Translations under genes and position numbers: made by a program
NCBI GenBank assembly: GCA_030077755.1
Contig: JAQJZZ010000017.1
Location: 558,001 to 622,000, forward strand
Reading direction: 5' to 3'
Source of the DNA: Filosporella fistucella
Lineage: Eukaryota; Ascomycota; Leotiomycetes; Helotiales
DNA: 64,000 nucleotides
Notes under the pieces: model-generated
Told to the model about the DNA's origin: nothing
What the model saw: only the letters and a program-made list of their open reading frames with translations
Databases searched by the model: none
In this document: piece after piece, positions 45,340-57,139 of the stretch
Layout of the letters: each line of letters starts with the position of its first letter
How positions within the stretch are numbered: the stretch's first letter is position 1

Positions 45340-46513
45340 GACTTCAATGAGGAGAATTCCGCGCCTCCGCCCGGTTCTGACAGAACGCATTCGGGTCAAA
45401 AACTCACCGACTCTGATGTCTTACTCAATCCAAAGAAGCACATCAAAGCGATATGTGACAATACTTGATGGTTTTTGTCAAGTTAAGTCAATCGACAAGC
45501 AACCGTCTCCACGTCAGGCCGTGAATATCCAACAGCAGATTCACCCTCTTTCCATCCACCATATTCTTGACAGCTGCTCAGCTGCACTTCAAGGTGAGAC
45601 GAATATCACACGGATCAAGCATAATCACTTCACAAAACCTCCAAGACAGCATTCTCTCTAAAACGAAAATTAAGTTCTAAGTAGCTATCAATTCTGCAGC
45701 ACATTCCCAGTCATCGCTTACCACTTCCCTAAATCAGGGGTTCGCTTGACTGTTGCACAATCTGACATTCAGTCAGCACGCCTCTCATTCTCAGCCAGGA
45801 AACCAGGCAGCAGAAAATAAGCATAAACTCCGACTATGTACATACATGTGTGGTTGTATTTAATTCCGGTTTCGGCTCAGGGATGAGAGAACTCCTTTCA
45901 CAAAATATGTGCCACATCGCGTGATTCACGCTCTGCTGTCTCAACGTTACGTGAGAATGCATTGAGTTGCATGAGGTTTATTCTGTAAGAAATGAGTGAA
46001 GCTGCTGACTGGAAATTTTATGACTAATTCTCATTATTTCCGAATACCTACACTGCGATGATTGCCACCAGTCTCACCATTTCCACTCCCAAAATTGAAC
46101 TTGACGCCTTTCGAGCGACACTGGCCAGGTTTACGGGATATCTATTGTACCGCTGGCAGGATAGATTACCCGTATATTCGGAGATTAATATAACCATTGA
46201 ATCAAGTAAAGCAATCCTCGAAGAGGTGTTGATGCCAATATCGTCAAGTGTTTGTGTCATCGAAGCTCGCTTAAGCCCCTAAATCGCAGGGAGGGAAAGC
46301 TAGGGGTCTAAAAGACAATGTCGTTTGAGGAACAAAAACTGGAAGGGGATGAGTGGCAACAGAGCAATGGAACTTAAGGCGTTTAGCTCGATTGGCATCT
46401 CTGAATTTTATCTTAATAGCGACATCAAATCTGAGAAGCAAATTGATTGCAACTTATCCGATATCAAACAATTGATGAGTGGTTGTTCAAGCTTTCCATA
46501 CATAGCCCTGTCT
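45340..46513. other. intergenic 1.2 kb
   Basis: Short frames at 45347-45661 (plus) and 46048-46282 (both strands) mirror each other and lack domains. No gene supported. Confidence 0.45.
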
Positions 46514-47253
46514 TTACTCCAAAGTCTTCATCCACTCCCCAACAGTCAACACCTCATTGGCAAACAGAGGCCAGATTAACTCTGTAGCTGCTTCTTTCTG
46601 CTCAATCGAGAACCCAGCAGTGCAATCCTTCAACATAGTCACATGATATCCCCTGTCTCTGTCAATACCTATCTCTCAGTGACTGTAGCAACTTACAACT
46701 CATAAGCATATCTTGCTGTTGATTCCAAACATGTATTTGAGACCAACCCCGCGAAGACCAGTTTCGTGATATCATGTTGACGAAGTTGGTAATCAAGATC
46801 AGTGTTCTGGAAGGAACTGTTCATGATATCAGCTTCACATTTTCAGATACTTCATTTCGAAGCTCATATGTTTCAAACGAAAGATTATATAATATACCTG
46901 CTGCACCAATGTTTACTCACAACCACATCTCCTCTCTCAATCTGTGGTTCCAAACCCTCATAAATCTCCACGCCCCAAGTCCCCTCTTCGAAGAGCAAAG
47001 ACTGTTTCTGACTTTCCTGCGAAGCTGTCGTATGTTTCCACCCAGCTAGGAAGCCAGGTTTAGCTTGTTGATGCAGACCATAGAAGATAGGTAGATTGCT
47101 AGTTCGTGCTGCAGCGACGAGAGTCTTGAGATGAGTGATGGTATCTGTTTTGGAAAGGGAAGCGGCAAGTGCCCCAGTCAGTTTGCCGGAAGGATGTAGG
47201 AAGTCATTATATGGGTCGATCAGGACGATTGCGGTGTTGGAGGGGATAGGCAT
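46514..47253 (-). CDS. isochorismatase-like cysteine hydrolase, 206 aa
   Basis: Exons (minus) 47253-46898, 46816-46697, 46658-46514; introns of 81 and 38 nt; phases close to 207 codons. The isochorismatase/nicotinamidase fold is indicated by an early Asp (AIVLIDPYNDF, Asp13), a Lys at about 114 (VVSKHW) and the nucleophilic Cys148 in VSNTCLEST, the three residues of the family triad. Such enzymes cleave isochorismate, nicotinamide or other small amides; the substrate here is unknown. There is no signal peptide. The start at 47253 is chosen because the fold begins there. It lies about 600 bp downstream of the amidase gene on the same strand. The 38-nt intron is at the short limit and should be checked. 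Confidence 0.83.
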
Positions 47254-47861
47254 TATGGTTTTGAAATTGTGATGCTGACGATGTTGTGAATTGAAGAATC
47301 GTGTGGTATACCGAGAGTACAACAGTGGTGGAGAGAATACAATACTTATAGAAATGAGGAGCTATCAGGTCAAAACTCAATCTCCCATTAGATCATTCAT
47401 TACTACCACCCTGCGGATTTGGTGCAATTATCCAGCTGCAAGCTCGGCACATCTCTAGCCTTTTCTAATCATGTCGTCAAAGTTAAAAATTATAGGCAAT
47501 ATGGTGTATGTGACATAGATGACTAAGGAGATTCGATTCGCTGGAATGATTCTGGCTTGCATATGAGAGATCAGTAATCAGTTGAAATACCAAAATCTAT
47601 AGACGATGGCTGCTGAATAAGAGGGATAACACGTGCATACGGCTGGTGAGAGAGGCAGCCAGTAATAAATTGAAGGCTGAATGCAGGACATTCGTAAGCA
47701 AGAATGGTGAGACTTGATACAGAAGATTCGGTTGGTACATGTAACACTACAACGAAAATCATTCAAAGTCCTTGCGCGATAGTCACTTAAACCTTGAGAG
47801 ACTAGTAATATCCACGCCAGCTATCCTGACCGCATCGCATTTTCTCCCTGACCTTGTCAAT
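47254..47861. other. spacer between isochorismatase-like and amidase genes
   Basis: About 600 bp on the same strand; promoter of the former and 3' end of the latter. No further signal. Confidence 0.5.
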
Positions 47862-49822
47862 TCAAGGAGTGATTTCATTGCCAAGCAGCTTCCCAATTTC
47901 CTCAGCGATAGCCATGATCTTCTCCTCTGTCAATCTTCTTCCAATGATTTGCACAGCAACTGGGGCGCCGTGATACGCTTCTGGATCATCTGAAAATAAT
48001 TAGCACAGGCGTTCGGTGGCGAAGAAAAACTCACATTCACTCTGAACAATCTTGTCCATTTCGGTCAACGGTTTGAAATTTGGATCCTTCTTGTCCTGCT
48101 CCTTATCGGCGAAAGTGACAGGTACGACTACGCTGGTGAAGTCTAGCAAGTTAATAGCACTGGCATAGCCGTAGTATTTAAATTGATTATGCCGAATTGC
48201 TGCTGTTGGCGTGATAGGAGCGATGATGGCATCGATTTCGCGGCCAAGCTTCTCCTCTTCAATACGGAATTGTTCTAGATACTCGGACTGGAAAGCCCAT
48301 TTCTTCAATTGAACATCCCAAAGTTCATTCATGTCAATCTTTGGAAGTGAAGGGTTGATCAAGTCTGCGAAATTTGGTATAGCGGGCTCGCCGGATTCTT
48401 TCAGAGTGGCAAAAATGTCTGAGCCGCCATCGCCAGCGTAGATTCCGTTAATCAGATCGACAGCAAATGGGTGTTTGTAAGGCTTCCAAGGAATAACTTT
48501 GTGACCATTACGTTCCATAATGCCGACGACAGTATCGATACCTCTCAAGATGGGAGGGTGAGGAAGGACCTATTTGATTCAACTTCTCTACTCTAGACTT
48601 TTAAAGGAACGAAACTCACGTTTCCATCACAATTATAGTATCCAAGGACAAGACCTCCCGATGAGGCTTTCTTCTTCATCGCGTCTGCTTCAGCTTGCCG
48701 CCAGGGAAGAGGCACCACCTTGGAATCGTACTTCCAGGGTTCCTGAGCAAGTACCGATGTCACGAAAAGTCGCATATCTTTAATGTTAGATTTGACTGAT
48801 GGGCGGCAGACAACTTACCTGCGACTGAATGTGTCAATGGTCCACAGACACTGTGGACTGTCTCTTGTCCTTCCATAGAGTTGGCCATCTTTCCGTATGG
48901 AAGTCTACCATGAGAAGGTCGGAGACCGTACAAGAAATTGAAGGCCGAAGGCACTCGAATTGACCCGCCTGAGTTTGTGAGCTTGATCCTCGATTGCGTT
49001 TTGTGATTTACCAATATCAGTTCCAACACCAATGATTCCGCCTCTGAAACCAACCATAGCACCTTCACCTCCTGATGATCCACCACAGGACCAGTTTTTG
49101 TTGCCTAGATCTTGTGAGTGCAAGATCTTTCTAAAAGGAAACTGATAGGTGCTTACGCGGATTGGTGGTCCTTCCGATGACATTATTGACGGTCTCACAA
49201 ACCATCAAACTTTGTGGAACACTTGTCTTGACATAAAATACAGCTCCAGCCTTTGCCAAAAGATCAACCAAGACAGAGTTTTCAGAATCATACTTTCCGA
49301 TCCAAGCAACGTAACCCATTGAAGTTTCAAGGCCCTGAAATATTAGTTCACTCGAACATCACATGTTAGAATACTCACCTTTATTCTGAACTGATCTTTC
49401 AAAGAAATCGGAAGTCCGTGAAGGGGCCCAACTGGCTTTCCGGTCTTCTGAAAAGCCTCATCCAATTCTGCAGCACGTGATAATGCTATCTCTGGGAAGA
49501 ATTCGAGGGCACAGTTCATCTGAACCTGTCAGCACACGAAAATGCTAAGGCATATATATCTTACCAGCTGATGAGCCAGTGCTGCTCTCTTACAAAATGC
49601 AGTTGTCACGGCCACTGAAGTCAGCGTACCTGCGGCCATCTTGGCCACTAGATCTGTTGCTGTAGACTCTGTAATCGCCAATTCGTCCTTTGACATGATC
49701 CCACTATTCTTTGGATAATCCATGACAGAATCACCTGTAGGTTCAGTTTTGATCCGCCACTCTTGAGGAATGGATGCCGCAATGCGGGCCTTCTTGTCAT
49801 CGGCGATCTCTTTCCAAGCCAT
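47862..49822 (-). CDS. amidase-signature hydrolase (acetamidase-like), 546 aa, eight exons
   Basis: Exons (minus) 49822-49565, 49519-49379, 49334-49157, 49104-49012, 48968-48819, 48777-48620, 48569-48035, 47989-47862; total 547 codons with all phases closing. It hydrolyses an amide to acid plus ammonia. The Ser-cisSer-Lys triad is visible: Lys127 in PISLKDQF, cis-Ser in GGSSGG at 200-205, and Ser226 in GTDIGGSIR. The N-terminus [20 protein letters not shown] resembles fungal general amidases (GMD/AmdS-type). The boundary of exon 2 has a choice of two acceptors 6 nt apart (VQ added or not). It neighbours another possible amide hydrolase and a P450. The physiological substrate is unknown. Confidence 0.9.
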
Positions 49823-51010
49823 ATTGAGAGAGGAAAGTTACAAAATTGATATTAGAGAGAGAGAACAGAAAAAGATAATTGGAAATGTTAAGGATGCCGA
49901 ACAAGATAATTTATTGTTGCAGATACTGTCTGATATCATTACTTTTGCTAGTGAACGATTCGCCGGTTTTTGCGGGGTTGATAGGAGGGGTATTGAGCTT
50001 ATCGGGGGGTCGTGGGGTTGGCTTTACAAATTGGTTCCCTTCCGGATAAAAGTCGTGCCGCATTTGAATGTCACTTCCAGGAATTTATTAGTAAAGTTAC
50101 TACTCTTCTGGTTTGATGTCATTTTTGAAAAGACGCTATGGGATCTGAATAAATTTGAGATTGATTGGTATAAGTTACGATATAGGGGTGGTGCTGACTA
50201 GCCGAGGTCGGCGACGTTTTGGTGATGACTCCACATTGTTTATTTCGACTTCCAACCTTTTATCTTCAATATTCACCATCATTAAATCCAGATTTTGGCT
50301 AGAATCAGATGCTTAAGGGGTGTTCAAATTCCTTTTGTTGACCCTTGAGTCTCTTAGCTACCAAAATATGGTCTCCGTCTGGAATCAAATTGCGTTGTCA
50401 AGTGACGATCTAGACTGGCCAGCTCAAGGCAGTTGCCAATTCGAAGAAGCCTAGGAGATTTGCTTTTTTTCCTCAAAAAAATCTGGAACCGATTCGGAGA
50501 TCCAATCAACTAATAGCAAACAAAAAGGTGTTACGAAGTATGCAAGCGATGGCCCGTGTATTGGAGCCGTTGCTTTCGAAATCGGTCGCGTAAGTTATAT
50601 GCAAAAGCTTTGAAGAGAGGTTTTGACAGTAGAGTTCGAATGGAAGACTTTTTGTCGAATATTTGTCGCTAAGTCTGCAACAGGAAGGAAGGCTGAGATC
50701 GAAATATTCTTGTTATTTCCAATATATATAGTTTTGAAATGGAAAAAAGTTGCTTCATTCGTTTCTTGTACGTCAAAACTACAACTATTCCCAATGTAGA
50801 AGTCTACTGCGGAGAAGTCCTGACAATGTCTTGACCCCACATTTCCTTCTCACTAAACCCAACTAACCTCGGACGACGTTCAGCACGGTCAATCAAGAAA
50901 CCTGATGCAATGTCACCTCACCTATCTAGTATCTTGTATGCCGCTCAGTTGCTGTAAGATAACGACATTAACCGCACAAGTTTAAGGCTGCGTACCTTGC
51001 ATCAACGGTG
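49823..51010. other. divergent intergenic region between amidase and Zn2Cys6 regulator
   Basis: 1.2 kb that should hold the promoters of both genes. The frames at 49770-50201 and 50595-50840 lack domains. If the regulator controls the neighbours, its sites (CGG triplets) would be here; I did not find a convincing repeated pair by eye. Confidence 0.45.
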
Positions 51011-52662
51011 ATGGTTGGCGTTGGGGGTCGTTCCCATGTCAAGCGCTGCCACACTTGTAGGCGACGTAAAATTAAGGTAGTGATGAGGCTGAAGCTCAGT
51101 ATTTCTTGGTGCTTTGCTGATGAACATAGTGCGACGGGGTCTCACCAGCTTGCTGGCGCTGTGTTAAGCAAGGTCTGACATGCCCTGGCTATCAAAAGGA
51201 CCTTGAGATCATATTTTTTGATCAGGATTCGAAAAAAGGAAAAACTTCTCAAAAAAAGTCTATTACATCACGAGACAGGACAGTATCAGGTGCAAATAAA
51301 ACCCACTGGGAGCTGAGAGTCCCGCCCCTTCCGGACGGAGTGTCGCCTCACTCATTGGCGGTCGGACAAAGGAAGATAGGATTTATCACATTTCTTCGAG
51401 GTCGCTATGTACCAGATTATTCCATGATATTCAGAGAGAAAGAGAGCGCAACCTGCACAACTTGGATCACCACCACTTGCGGCCTTGCGAATACCTCTGA
51501 ACAGTCAGAAATGCTCAGCGATTCTCTCCTTGCGATGTCTCTTTCATTGCTTGGACTAGAGCAAGAACAGAAAGACTTGTCAAATGCAGGATTAAAGCAC
51601 TATTCACAAGCACTGACTTCACTTCGTACTGGGCTTGAAACCGGATTTTCCTTAGATGACAGCCAAATGGATATTAGTCTAGTCACATGTCTAACCTGTG
51701 GGATGTATGAGGTAAGGCCTGTCACGTTCTATTAGATCATGTACTCACATAGCCAGATGATGGCTAATAGGTCTGCGGTCTCTCTTGTGCAACATCTTGG
51801 TGGGGTTGCGGCAATACTGACAACACGAGGTGTTGGAAATCTCTGTACCGCAATAAGTCGAAGGACATTCTATGAATACAGAGCAATCTATTTGCCTATA
51901 GCACTTGGGATGCGACAATCAAACTTTCTCAGTACGAGAGAGTGGCTAAATCCGATTTGGAAAGCCGAAGAGCCTCACAGTGCGTCTCACCTACACCGTC
52001 TAATCGATCCTGCACTTCTGATACCCATCCTTATGGAAAAATTTGACCTCGTTCAGCAATCATTTGTCATGGGCTCCCGACCTCATTTTGAGGCATTAAA
52101 TATTCTCATCGAACAGGCGCTCGCTGTTCAGAGGGCTCTTGATGATTGGGAGTCTCATCTACGAGCCGGAATGGAAATGGCAAACTTCTATATCCCTCGT
52201 CTGGCCAAGAGCAGGGAGTCGCTGGACAGCCTAAGAATGGTCTATCCCATCTCGTACGACTTTCCAGATTGGGACGTTGCATCAGGTTTAGTATACAGGG
52301 AAATGGTCGAAATATACTTGAACCGTTTATTGATGGACATGGAGAGGTGTGCTCGTCAATACCAAACGGGATTAGAGGCAGTACTTGCACAGATACATAC
52401 AGACACACTCGTTGCCGAATCTATCGAAGCGGCGGATAAGATATGTCAGTCGATTGAGTACTTTCTTGACGATAACGAGAAGCTGATTGGGAGAATGGTT
52501 ATTCTTGCACCTTTTGAGGCAGCAAAGACCCTCTTCAAGCAATTGAAGACCGGTGGCATTGGGAGTATGGCAGAAGACGCTGCACTGGAGCAGAAATACC
52601 GGTTCTGCCAAGTTGTCTTAAGGAATGCTAGAAATGCCGGACTTCCAGTCGGCGATGATTGA
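51011..52662 (+). CDS. Zn2Cys6 fungal transcription factor, 517 aa
   Basis: Exons 51011-51076, 51130-51711, 51757-52662; introns of 53 and 45 nt, all phase 0. The first intron splits the DNA-binding motif between RRRKIK and CDGVSPAC. Without that splice the zinc cluster is invisible. After splicing the cysteines are at 13, 16, 23, 30, 33 and 40 with canonical Cx2Cx6Cx6Cx2Cx6C spacing. The rest is helical and resembles the fungal-specific regulatory region (..LLAMSLSLLGLEQ.., ..ALGMRQSNF..). The N-terminus MVGVGGRS resembles MVGTGWRS of the regulator at 19-21 kb. It is divergent from the amidase gene and 590 bp upstream of the P450, so it is a candidate local regulator. Confidence 0.87.
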
Positions 52663-53254
52663 ACATAGGTGGCATTCAATTTGGGAGGAATTGAATGGTG
52701 TCTGAAAAAAAGAAATTGTGCATGGCGGGATGAGGCGAACAGGAGTTGAAATGTGTATCGCATGTGCTTAACAATTTACCTAGTTAATGTATATTCAAAC
52801 ACTTTTATACATCTTACTGCTGATCCCTGATAATCAACCTGCAAAAGTACTTCCTTGATCCAACCTCTCGCGACACGGAATCCCCAGATGTCGCCAACGC
52901 AGCAGCAGGCAAACCACCTTTAATAGTCCTCGATCAAATGTATCACGGGAGCAATCCGACCTTACTCCGTGAGACTGCGTACATATCATCGATATTCGAG
53001 TTTCGAGAATAACTAGACTGTGGAGACTTATTCCCGGGCCTAAGGGTACACTACCCCGCATACTCCCGCAAGCCGCTAACTCCTCCGCAGGAACGAATCA
53101 CACCGCCGCAAATTCCAACATCAGGAAACGCGGATGCGGATATGGTCCATATACATCGGATGAGGGATTGTGCAATCTAGAAGAAAAGAAAAACCTCATC
53201 TCGCCTCTTGCCGTTTTCACTTTATCTTGAATTTCCTCAATCTGTCTCGAAGTC
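52663..53254. other. spacer between regulator and P450
   Basis: P450 promoter region; no other feature seen. Confidence 0.5.
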
Positions 53255-54974
53255 ATGGCAGCTGCTACAGAACCCATCACACTTCTCCTCAATATCTTGA
53301 AATCCTACCCCGTTACAATCATTTCTTCTCTCCTTGCATTTCACCTCATCAGAAATAAATATTTCTCGGGGCTTTCACACATCCCCGGGCCATTCCTTGC
53401 AAGTTTTAGTCGCTTGTGGCGGCTGTATGATGTCCAGCAAGGAGATGCGCATAAGACTATAATTAACTTACACAAGAAACATGGCAAACTAGTAAGAATT
53501 GCACCAAAGGTAGTGGATGTTTGTGATCCGGCTATGATTCCGGTGATATATAATATCAAGGGGGACTTTACAAAGGTACGTCCGGCTCCTGATTTCATGA
53601 GCGATAACTTTATCGCGTCGAGAGGAAGTGCTAATACTGGAAGCAGACTGGATTCTACCCTATTCAATGTATCTCCTGGAACAAGAAACCTCAAATGAAT
53701 CTTTTTTCTACCCGAGATGAAGCATATCATCGCGATCAGAAAAAGAAGATTGCAGGTGCTTACAGCATGACTTCTCTCCTCGAAATGGAGCCAGCAGTTG
53801 ATTCCTGCTCCGAGATATTCATGAAGAAATTAGGAGAATTCGCGGATAAGGGCCAAACTGTGGATCTAGGTGCTTGGCTGTAAGTGGTATCTCTCTCTTC
53901 CGATTCCTGCTTCTGTGTCTCTATAACTAATGTGCTATAGACAGTACTATGCTTTTGATGTTGTCGGGGAATTTACGTTCCAGAAAAAACTTGGCTTCTT
54001 GGAAAAAGGAGGGGATGTAGACGGCATGATGGAGGCTATAGAAGGCATGCTCGTCTACGCTTCTACCTGTGGCCAAGTCCCAGAAGCGCACAAATTCCTG
54101 CTCGGCAACCCCGCCTTTCCAATTCTGATGCCTGTACGTCTCTGCTTCCTATCCCATGAGAAATGTTGACCAGAAATAGCAAATGGAAACATGGAATCAA
54201 GTCCTAAACTTCACACTCAAAGCAATCAACTCTCGCACCTCTCTGAAACAAGACGGCGAACTCTATGCTTCTTCCGAGGGGAAAGATATGCTCTCCCGCT
54301 GGGCAGCAGTAAAGAACAGCGATCCCCTAAAAATGAGCACTCGAGACGTAATAGTGCATCTCTCAACCAACGTCTTCGCCGGCTCTGACACCACCGCTAT
54401 TGCTCTCCGAGCTATCATCTACTACCTCTGCAAAAATCCTCAGACGATGAGAAAACTGGTTCAGGAAATAGATGACCAAGATAAATTGGGTAAGCTAAGT
54501 GAGTTGGTCAGCTATAAAGAAGCTTCTTCTATGCCATACCTGCAGGCTGTATTGAAAGAAGCTATGCGTATACACCCCTCCGTAGGACTCCTTCTCGAAC
54601 GCAACGTCCCTAGAGGTGGCGCTACGCTCTGTGGAGAATTCATACCCGAAGGCACAATCGTGGGTATAAATGCCTGGGCCCTCCACTTCGACCCTACTGT
54701 TTTCCCCGAGCCAGAAGCTTTCCGACCAGAGCGGTGGATAGATGCCTCAGAGAAAGATCTAAAGGAAATGGAAAAGAGTTTCTTTGCGTTTGGAGCAGGG
54801 AGTCGTACTTGTATTGGGAAGAATATAAGTTTGATGGAGATGGGGAAGGTGATTCCGCAGATGCTGAGGGAGTTTGAGGTTAGGTTGTCGCGGGATGGGG
54901 AGTGGAAGACGAAGAATGTTTGGTTTGTACAGCAGAGTGGGGTGGATGTTGTGTTGCAGAGGAGGAAAAGATGA
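53255..54974 (+). CDS. cytochrome P450, pisatin-demethylase-like class, 513 aa
   Basis: Exons 53255-53575, 53647-53879, 53941-54133, 54180-54974; introns of 71, 61 and 46 nt; total 514 codons. A haem-thiolate monooxygenase, anchored in the ER by an N-terminal hydrophobic helix (PVTIISSLLAFHLI) followed by the Pro-rich HIPGPF hinge. Seen: the I-helix oxygen motif AGSDTT at 316-321, ExxR as EAMR at 376-379, the PERW motif, and the haem loop FGAGSRTCIG with ligand Cys460. The start region and GDFTKTGFYPIQCISW block are typical of P450s commonly annotated as pisatin demethylase in fungi, an annotation not proof of that activity. The neighbouring regulator and amidase suggest detoxification or secondary metabolism. 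Confidence 0.9.
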
Positions 54975-55167
54975 GGGTTATGGTATAAGCTGCAGGGGAT
55001 TGTGGTTTGAGCTCGTAAGATAAATAGTAGAAGGATTAGTAAAACCTAGGAACCACGAAGGTTGGAAAATTCCTGATCATCAATTGATCGATTGGCTGCA
55101 ATGAGGAGCCTGCCTTGGACAATACGGTACCAGGAAGGTCACGAAGAACTCTTTCCATACATCAAGT

Positions 55168-56236
55168 CTAAGTACGCTGCAGCTTCACGCCTCCATCGTG
55201 CTCAATGACTGGCAATCCAAAATCCACCCTCGCTTGGTAAGCCTTCTCCTTCCAAGCCAGGAATTTCTCATCAGGCATCCGACGGTCCGTGTTTCTGGCA
55301 AGAAACAATTCCAGTGCCATATCCCATTCCTTGATAAGTTTCCCATCTGCAAGTACCTTTACCTTACCGACCCTCTCAAACATGAAGAAGCCATAGTCCA
55401 TGGATTCGGACCTAATGATAGTATCAAGTCCCACAGCGATATGGCTCTTGGCAAACTTGTCCGGCCGTACAATGTAATCGATTCCCAAGTGTTTCCTTGC
55501 CGCCGGAGGGTCCCAGGTATCATCATCTTCTCGAAAGAACATTCTCTCGGGGACATCTGGGCGCTGGACGTCGATGATGAGATCTCGAATGGTAATGTTC
55601 CCTTTTCTACTACCGTCCCCTGCCATGATGCCGCCTAGTAGAAACGTTTCTAGCAGGTAGTAGAGGCCCCCTACAAGAAACGTCAACTCATATTAGATTA
55701 GATGCGTTTTAGAAAAGAAGCAAAGATTGAACCGCCTTCGTCGTCTGGGACTTACAATAAAGACCCTTTGGGCCGCCGCAACCCCCTCTGTAACCTGAAT
55801 AGCCTGATCCACCCTTGCCGTTGAATATACCACACAGTCGCATTTGACAATACACCTCATTGATGTGGGATCTAAAGGCCGGCACTTTGATCCACGTAGG
55901 CCAAAACTCTACCTCATTGACGAACATAGTGTCCAAGATGTAATTGACAGGCAGTCGATCAGTCACTTGGTTCGTCTCTTGGTGGAGTTGGTGGTTCACT
56001 AGTAGTAATGGAATAAGATCCACTCGATTGAGTCTTCGTCTGAATTTGACATCATTTGGGTTCCATGCCTTGAGTGTGATATCGCCATATGAAGCCTTGC
56101 CATATTCAATGGTTTTGCCGACACGTACTCTGTCCTCTCCATCATTTGGTTCAGGCAGTGGCTGCTGGGGAGAATCGACTACGAGTCCAATTATCTTGTC
56201 TCGCAACTCTCGAGGGATTGTGAGCAATGTGGCCAT
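55168..56236 (-). CDS. F-box-like fungal protein, 327 aa
   Basis: Exon 1 56236-55756, exon 2 55670-55168; 85-nt intron (GTAAGT donor, CTTGTAG acceptor), phase 1, giving GLYWGLYYLLETF across the junction. The N-terminus MATLLTIPRELRDKIIGLVV has the LPxELRxxI signature of fungal F-box or related 2EXR-type proteins, followed by a body with HQLHQETNQV.. as in that class. The ATG at 56236 is chosen because this motif starts there. Such proteins often act as substrate adaptors or have no known role. A Gly-rich loop (GKGGSGYSGYRGGCGG) precedes the splice site. It is divergent from the Afg1 gene. Confidence 0.7.
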
Positions 56237-57139
56237 GATTGATAGTATTAAACAAATCTCGAAATAGTGAGAGGAAGCTAGTTTACTCGAAAGGTTGAAG
56301 ATAATGTGTGAGATTGAAATCAGGAGGCGGGGTATAGGCAGCAACACTTGAAACTTTCTGGTTAATTTTGATAAATATTTAGCTCGCGACAGTGCGATGT
56401 GAAGAGCACAAAAGCAGTGGCGGGTTTAAAAGGGCAATCTGACGAAATGGTAGAACGCAAGAAGGATGATTTATAGAAAGCACTGGAAGACATGTAACCC
56501 AGCACGAGATAGGATTTGATCCTTGCCTGATTCGCCGACTTTTGATGCATACTCGTGCAAGGCTGCAGGCACCAAGTGCGCTCACCCACTGGAGAAACCC
56601 CAAGCTCTTGGGAATAGTCTTGTAAGGTCTGATTACCGTGGACATATCAGACCACTATAATCTGCCACTGTGTCAATGGGGAACAAAAACAAATAGATGC
56701 TCAAGCTTATTTGGCAACCTGCAGTGTAATAAGGTGATTAAATCATACTGCTCTCTGCTACATGGATTCAGAAAGAGCTTTTCCAAAAGCAAACAATCAA
56801 GTATGACCGCCAGTTACAGTTTGTGCCGTTATGATGTGTAAAAACCAGAGATACTGCAATTATGTTGTAGTGCTCCAGTGTCTGTGAATAGTTTGTTGCG
56901 GAGTCTCAAATTTCAGCATGCAGGCCCGTACCTCTGTTCCGGACCGCGCCGTCCACCTCGGCATCATTCCGAGTCAGTTCCGCCTTTTCACCACCATCAT
57001 TATTCAACTTCAAAGCTTATCACACAAGCAACGACAATCCTAGGAAGCTTCTTGCGCGCCCCTGGAAACTTTACATTTTTACTCAGAATGCGCCGGTAGA
57101 TTGGCAGATTTTGGAGCATTTGGCTTCATTTTGGATATC
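56237..57139. other. divergent promoter region between F-box-like gene and AFG1
   Basis: 0.9 kb without a supported gene. The frame at 56878-57099 is short and has no domain. Confidence 0.45.

Noticed and set aside
53098..53292. Minus-strand frame over the P450 promoter and start
   Set aside because: Shadow of the P450 gene start and its promoter.
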